DNA from: Diadophis punctatus similis
Taxonomy: Eukaryota > Chordata > Lepidosauria > Squamata > Dipsadidae
Length of the DNA stretch: 64,000 bases
Direction of reading: 5' to 3'
NCBI GenBank assembly: GCA_023053685.1
Contig: JALIGW010000013.1
Location: forward strand, 11,992,001-12,056,000
The translations under genes and the position numbers were made by a program. Shown here piece after piece: positions 61,541 through 64,000 of this stretch. Numbering within the stretch: position 1 is the stretch's first letter; each line of letters begins with the position of its first letter. The notes beneath the pieces are model-generated. The model saw only the letters and a program-made list of their open reading frames with translations, did no database searches and had not been told where the DNA came from.

Positions 61541-61942
61541 GCAGCTCTGGAGCATTTACAAGTAAGAAGCTGAGAATACAGCATAAGCCCTGGAGGAAAC
61601 ATTATCTGGATCCTTTTCAGTCCGATTTCAGACCCAGATATGGGACAAAATCTGCATTGGTTGCACTCATGGACAATCTCTGGCAGGAACAGAGTGGAGG
61701 TGGTGCATCCATCGTTGGTCTTCTTGATCTCTCAATGGCTTTCAATACCATCAACCATGATATCTTTTGGGGGCGATTTAGGGAGTTGAGGGTGGGCAGC
61801 AGAGTTTTGTGCTCATTCCTTCCTTCCTCCGAGACTGGTTCAAATTGGTGTGAATAGGGAGCAAGAGGTCCAGCTCATGGCCCCTACTTTGTAGGGTGCC
61901 ACAGGGCTGAGGGCTCGTTCTGCTCCTTTATAACATCTACAT

Positions 61943-62308
61943 CAGGGGTGTCAAACTCAAGGCCTGGGGCCCAGATCCGGCCCGTGGGATGTTTAGATCT
62001 GGCCCATAGGGCTGCCCTGGAAACAGCGAAGGACCAGCCCGCGGTGCCTCTGCCAGCGAAAATGGAGCTCAGGAGGGCTCCCAAGCTCCATTTTCGCTGG
62101 CAGAGGGTTGCAGGAGCCCGTCCAGCTGAATATGGAGTTTGGGAGCCCGTTTTTGCTGGCAGAGCACTCAGGCCACCACAGGTGCTCCCAACATGACTGA
62201 CATCAAGCTGGCCACGCCCACCCCACCCATACCCATACCCATCCCCCCGAGGTCAAACATAACCTTGATGTGGCCCTCAATTACGGTAAATCGAATTTGA
62301 TACCCCTG
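61943..62308 (+). mobile_element. 366-bp hAT MITE, CAGGGGTGTCAAACTC family
   Basis: The termini CAGGGGTGTCAAACTCAAGG and CGAATTTGATACCCCTG are inverted. Perfect ATCTACAT duplications (61935-61942 and 62309-62316) flank it. An internal palindrome is formed by GCCAGCGAAAATGGAGCT and its inverse at 62051-62105. Confidence 0.95.
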
Positions 62309-62417
62309 ATCTACATGAAACCACTGGGAGAAATCATTCATCATCACAGGATGAGGTATCACCCATATTCTGATTATACCCAGCTATATATCTGCATCCT
62401 GAGTAAAGTGAGGGATG

Positions 62418-62493
62418 AAGTATTATTTATTTATTTATTTATTATTTATTTATTATGGTGTTCTTATATGCTGCCCAACTCCCGAAGGACTCA
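62418..62493 (-). mobile_element. tiny reverse L2 3'-tail insertion
   Basis: The reverse complement is CCTGAGTCCTTCGGGAGTTG, GGCAGCATATAAGAAC and (ATAA)n, the L2 3' terminus only. Removing it restores the surrounding L2 frame (VRDE-VVDVEAV). Confidence 0.82.
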
Positions 62494-63479
62494 GGTAGTA
62501 GATGTGGAGGCTGTGGGGGTCTGGATGGGGAACAACAGACTTCAACTGAATCCCCATAAGATGGAATGGCTCTACATCCAGGAGTTTATCATCTTTGATT
62601 CTGGATGCAGTTGCACTATGCCAGGCAGACCTGGGCTGTAACTTGGCGGTCCTCTTGGACTCACGGCTCTGGCTTGAGTGCAGGTGGAAGCTGTAGCCAG
62701 AAAGGCCTTTTCTTAACTCCACAGTGTGCGCCTATTACACTCCTTCCTGGACAGGAAGGCCTTCTGTTCAGTCACGCATGCCCTGGTCATCTCCCAATTG
62801 GACTATTGCAATGCACTCTACACAGGGCTATCCTTGAAAAGTATCCAGAAGCTTCAGCTGGTGGAGAATGCAGCCGTGCAAGCCATACTGAGTGCCCAAA
62901 GAAGGGCACATATAACATCTTTACTCCGTGAACTTCACTGGATGCCAGTTTGCTTCCGTGTTCTATTCAAGGTATTGGCCATCACCTATAAAGCCCTACA
63001 TGGCATAGGGCAAGGCTACCTATGGAACAGGCTTTGCCCCATCACATCCGCTACAGACCTGGTCAGTTAAATAATTTTGACTGGCGGGGTCTAGGAAGTT
63101 GGCCTTCTCTGCTGGTGCCCTTGCACTGTGGAATAGCTTTCTCTTAGAGGTGAGGAAAGCCCCCAATTTCTTGGCCTTCTGCAAAAAGATCAAAATTTGG
63201 TTGTAGCCTGGCATGAGGGACACAGGGGCCCAGACAACCGTGGGGTTTACTGGCCCCATGAGAAAACATCCCCACCCATAATAATAACTGCTATCCCCTC
63301 CCCATCTTGGAATTCTTCACCTTTTGAAATTGTGTGTTATTTTTATAATTTTAAATTGTTTAAATCTTAAATTAATTCTGATTTTCATGTTAATTTTATA
63401 CATTGCCTATATATTGATTATATTGTATACCACCCAAAGCCTCACTCTGAGGAAGATGGGCAATTAAGAAATAGGAAAA

Positions 63480-63516
63480 ATACATACATACATACATACA
63501 TACATACATACATACA

Positions 63517-63546
<30 letters not shown>
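63480..63546 (+). repeat. (ATAC)n microsatellite at L2 3' end
   Basis: About 16 TACA units directly follow the L2 3' terminus. Confidence 0.96.
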
Positions 63547-63547
<1 letters not shown>

Positions 63548-63828
63548 TTTGTTAAATATAGGCCCAGCAGCCATACTGTTGAACTAGGAACATGCCTAAA
63601 GGGAAGGGGAAGAAAGTTGAGAGGTTCAGTGATGCGAAAGATGCTACTTGTTTGTTATATGTGATACAGATAATGGAATGTTCCCAATACTACAAACATT
63701 TTGAAATACATTAAAAAATGATAGTCTTATTGTAAAATGTTGACCTTTATATTATACCCCATTTCTAGGGTTCCGAGTTCTCTGCGTACTACGAGCATTG
63801 CATAGCAGAGAGATTCAAATCTGAGCAC
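63547..63828. other. unrecognised DNA
   Basis: No gene or repeat recognised. Confidence 0.45.
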
Positions 63829-64000
63829 TACAGAGAGTCCTCACTTTAGTAAACGCAATTGGGACCAGCAACTTGGTTGCTGTGCAACATGGTTGCTAAG
63901 TGAGACATTATTGACTGCGACCAGGTTTACAAACTTACTTCCCTTTGGTCATTAAGCAAAACAATGTAATTGCTAAGTTCTTTACTATGCCTCTCTGTAA
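63829..64000 (+). mobile_element. GTTAAGTGA-type MITE, cut by window end
   Basis: It starts TACAGAGAGTCCTCACTTTA and contains GGTTGCTAAGTGAGACATTA and TTGGTCATTAAGCAAAAC. It is related to 17107 and 56864 and continues beyond the window. Confidence 0.65.

Larger units (their letters stand above)
61545..63478 (+). pseudogene. L2 LINE, RT to 3' end, interrupted by a hAT and an L2 tail
   Basis: The order is RT core (SDFRPRYGTKSALVALMDNL, GLLDLSMAFNTINHDIF), the hAT at 61943, then KPLGEIIHHHRMRYHPYSDY (the ADDTQLY region is decayed to SDYTQLYI). A 70-base reverse L2 tail at 62418 follows, then VGVWMGNNRLQLNPHKMEWL, SQLDYCNALYTGLSLKSIQK, LHWMPVCFRVLFKVLA and TYKALHGIGQGYLWN. The 3' end is ATACCACCCAAAGC...GGGCAATTAAG followed by (ATAC)n. 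Stops and frameshifts throughout. Confidence 0.82.

Overview
The window looks like intergenic DNA from a squamate reptile, most likely a snake. It is AT-rich with short GC-rich islands and carries repeats typical of squamates: tRNA-derived Sauria-type SINEs whose tails run into (AAAT)n, L2, CR1-like and L1 LINEs, many non-autonomous hAT elements, Tc1/mariner-type MITEs, a Penelope-like element, and long microsatellites. I found no intact host protein-coding gene. The long open frames are LINE relics, microsatellite translations (AAAT, TTCC, AC/AG) or transposon interiors.

Layout. 1-0.5 kb: Sauria SINE. 0.5-6.2 kb: unrecognised AT-rich DNA. 6.2-6.8 kb: Penelope-like element with inverted terminal repeats. 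10.0-11.2 kb: two CR1-like LINE pieces, a microsatellite and a SINE. 14.5-17.8 kb: two hAT elements, one of them 2.8 kb with a CpG-rich interior. 21.0-21.7 kb: a hAT-like element carrying what looks like exon 1 of EAF1. 23.1-26.8 kb: a pogo/Tigger-like MITE, two small hATs and non-LTR relics. 30.1-35.0 kb: L2, then a broken L1 interrupted by CR1-like and L2 pieces, then microsatellites flanking a hammerhead ribozyme. 37.2-42.8 kb: one ancient L2 split by three hAT insertions, the largest 3.4 kb. 44-49 kb: nested CR1/hAT/SINE, another hAT, a mariner deletion derivative, and a hAT with a 41-bp minisatellite. 50-54.7 kb: SINEs and a deeply nested hAT cluster. 55-64 kb: TA-flanked MITEs, a SPIN-type hAT, CR1 relics, further hATs and an L2.

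Most notable. (1) At 34737-34783 (minus) a complete type I hammerhead ribozyme can be folded by eye, with every conserved core base present; degenerate relatives lie in both inverted arms of the Penelope-like element at 6.2-6.8 kb. (2) Minus-strand bases 21437-21335 encode a 34-residue peptide closely resembling the N-terminus of EAF1 (ELL-associated factor 1). It is followed exactly by a GTGAGT donor and preceded by GC boxes, all inside a hAT-like element, which suggests transposon capture of a promoter plus first exon. (3) At least sixteen hAT insertions have 8-bp target duplications that can be read directly; twelve of these have the Buster-type central TA. (4) hAT elements with different terminal repeats share a palindromic core centred on TGCGCATGCGCA, an exact NRF1 consensus site.

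Family names for repeats come from recognition of motifs, not from a database search. Boundaries with matching target duplications are accurate to the base; others are approximate.
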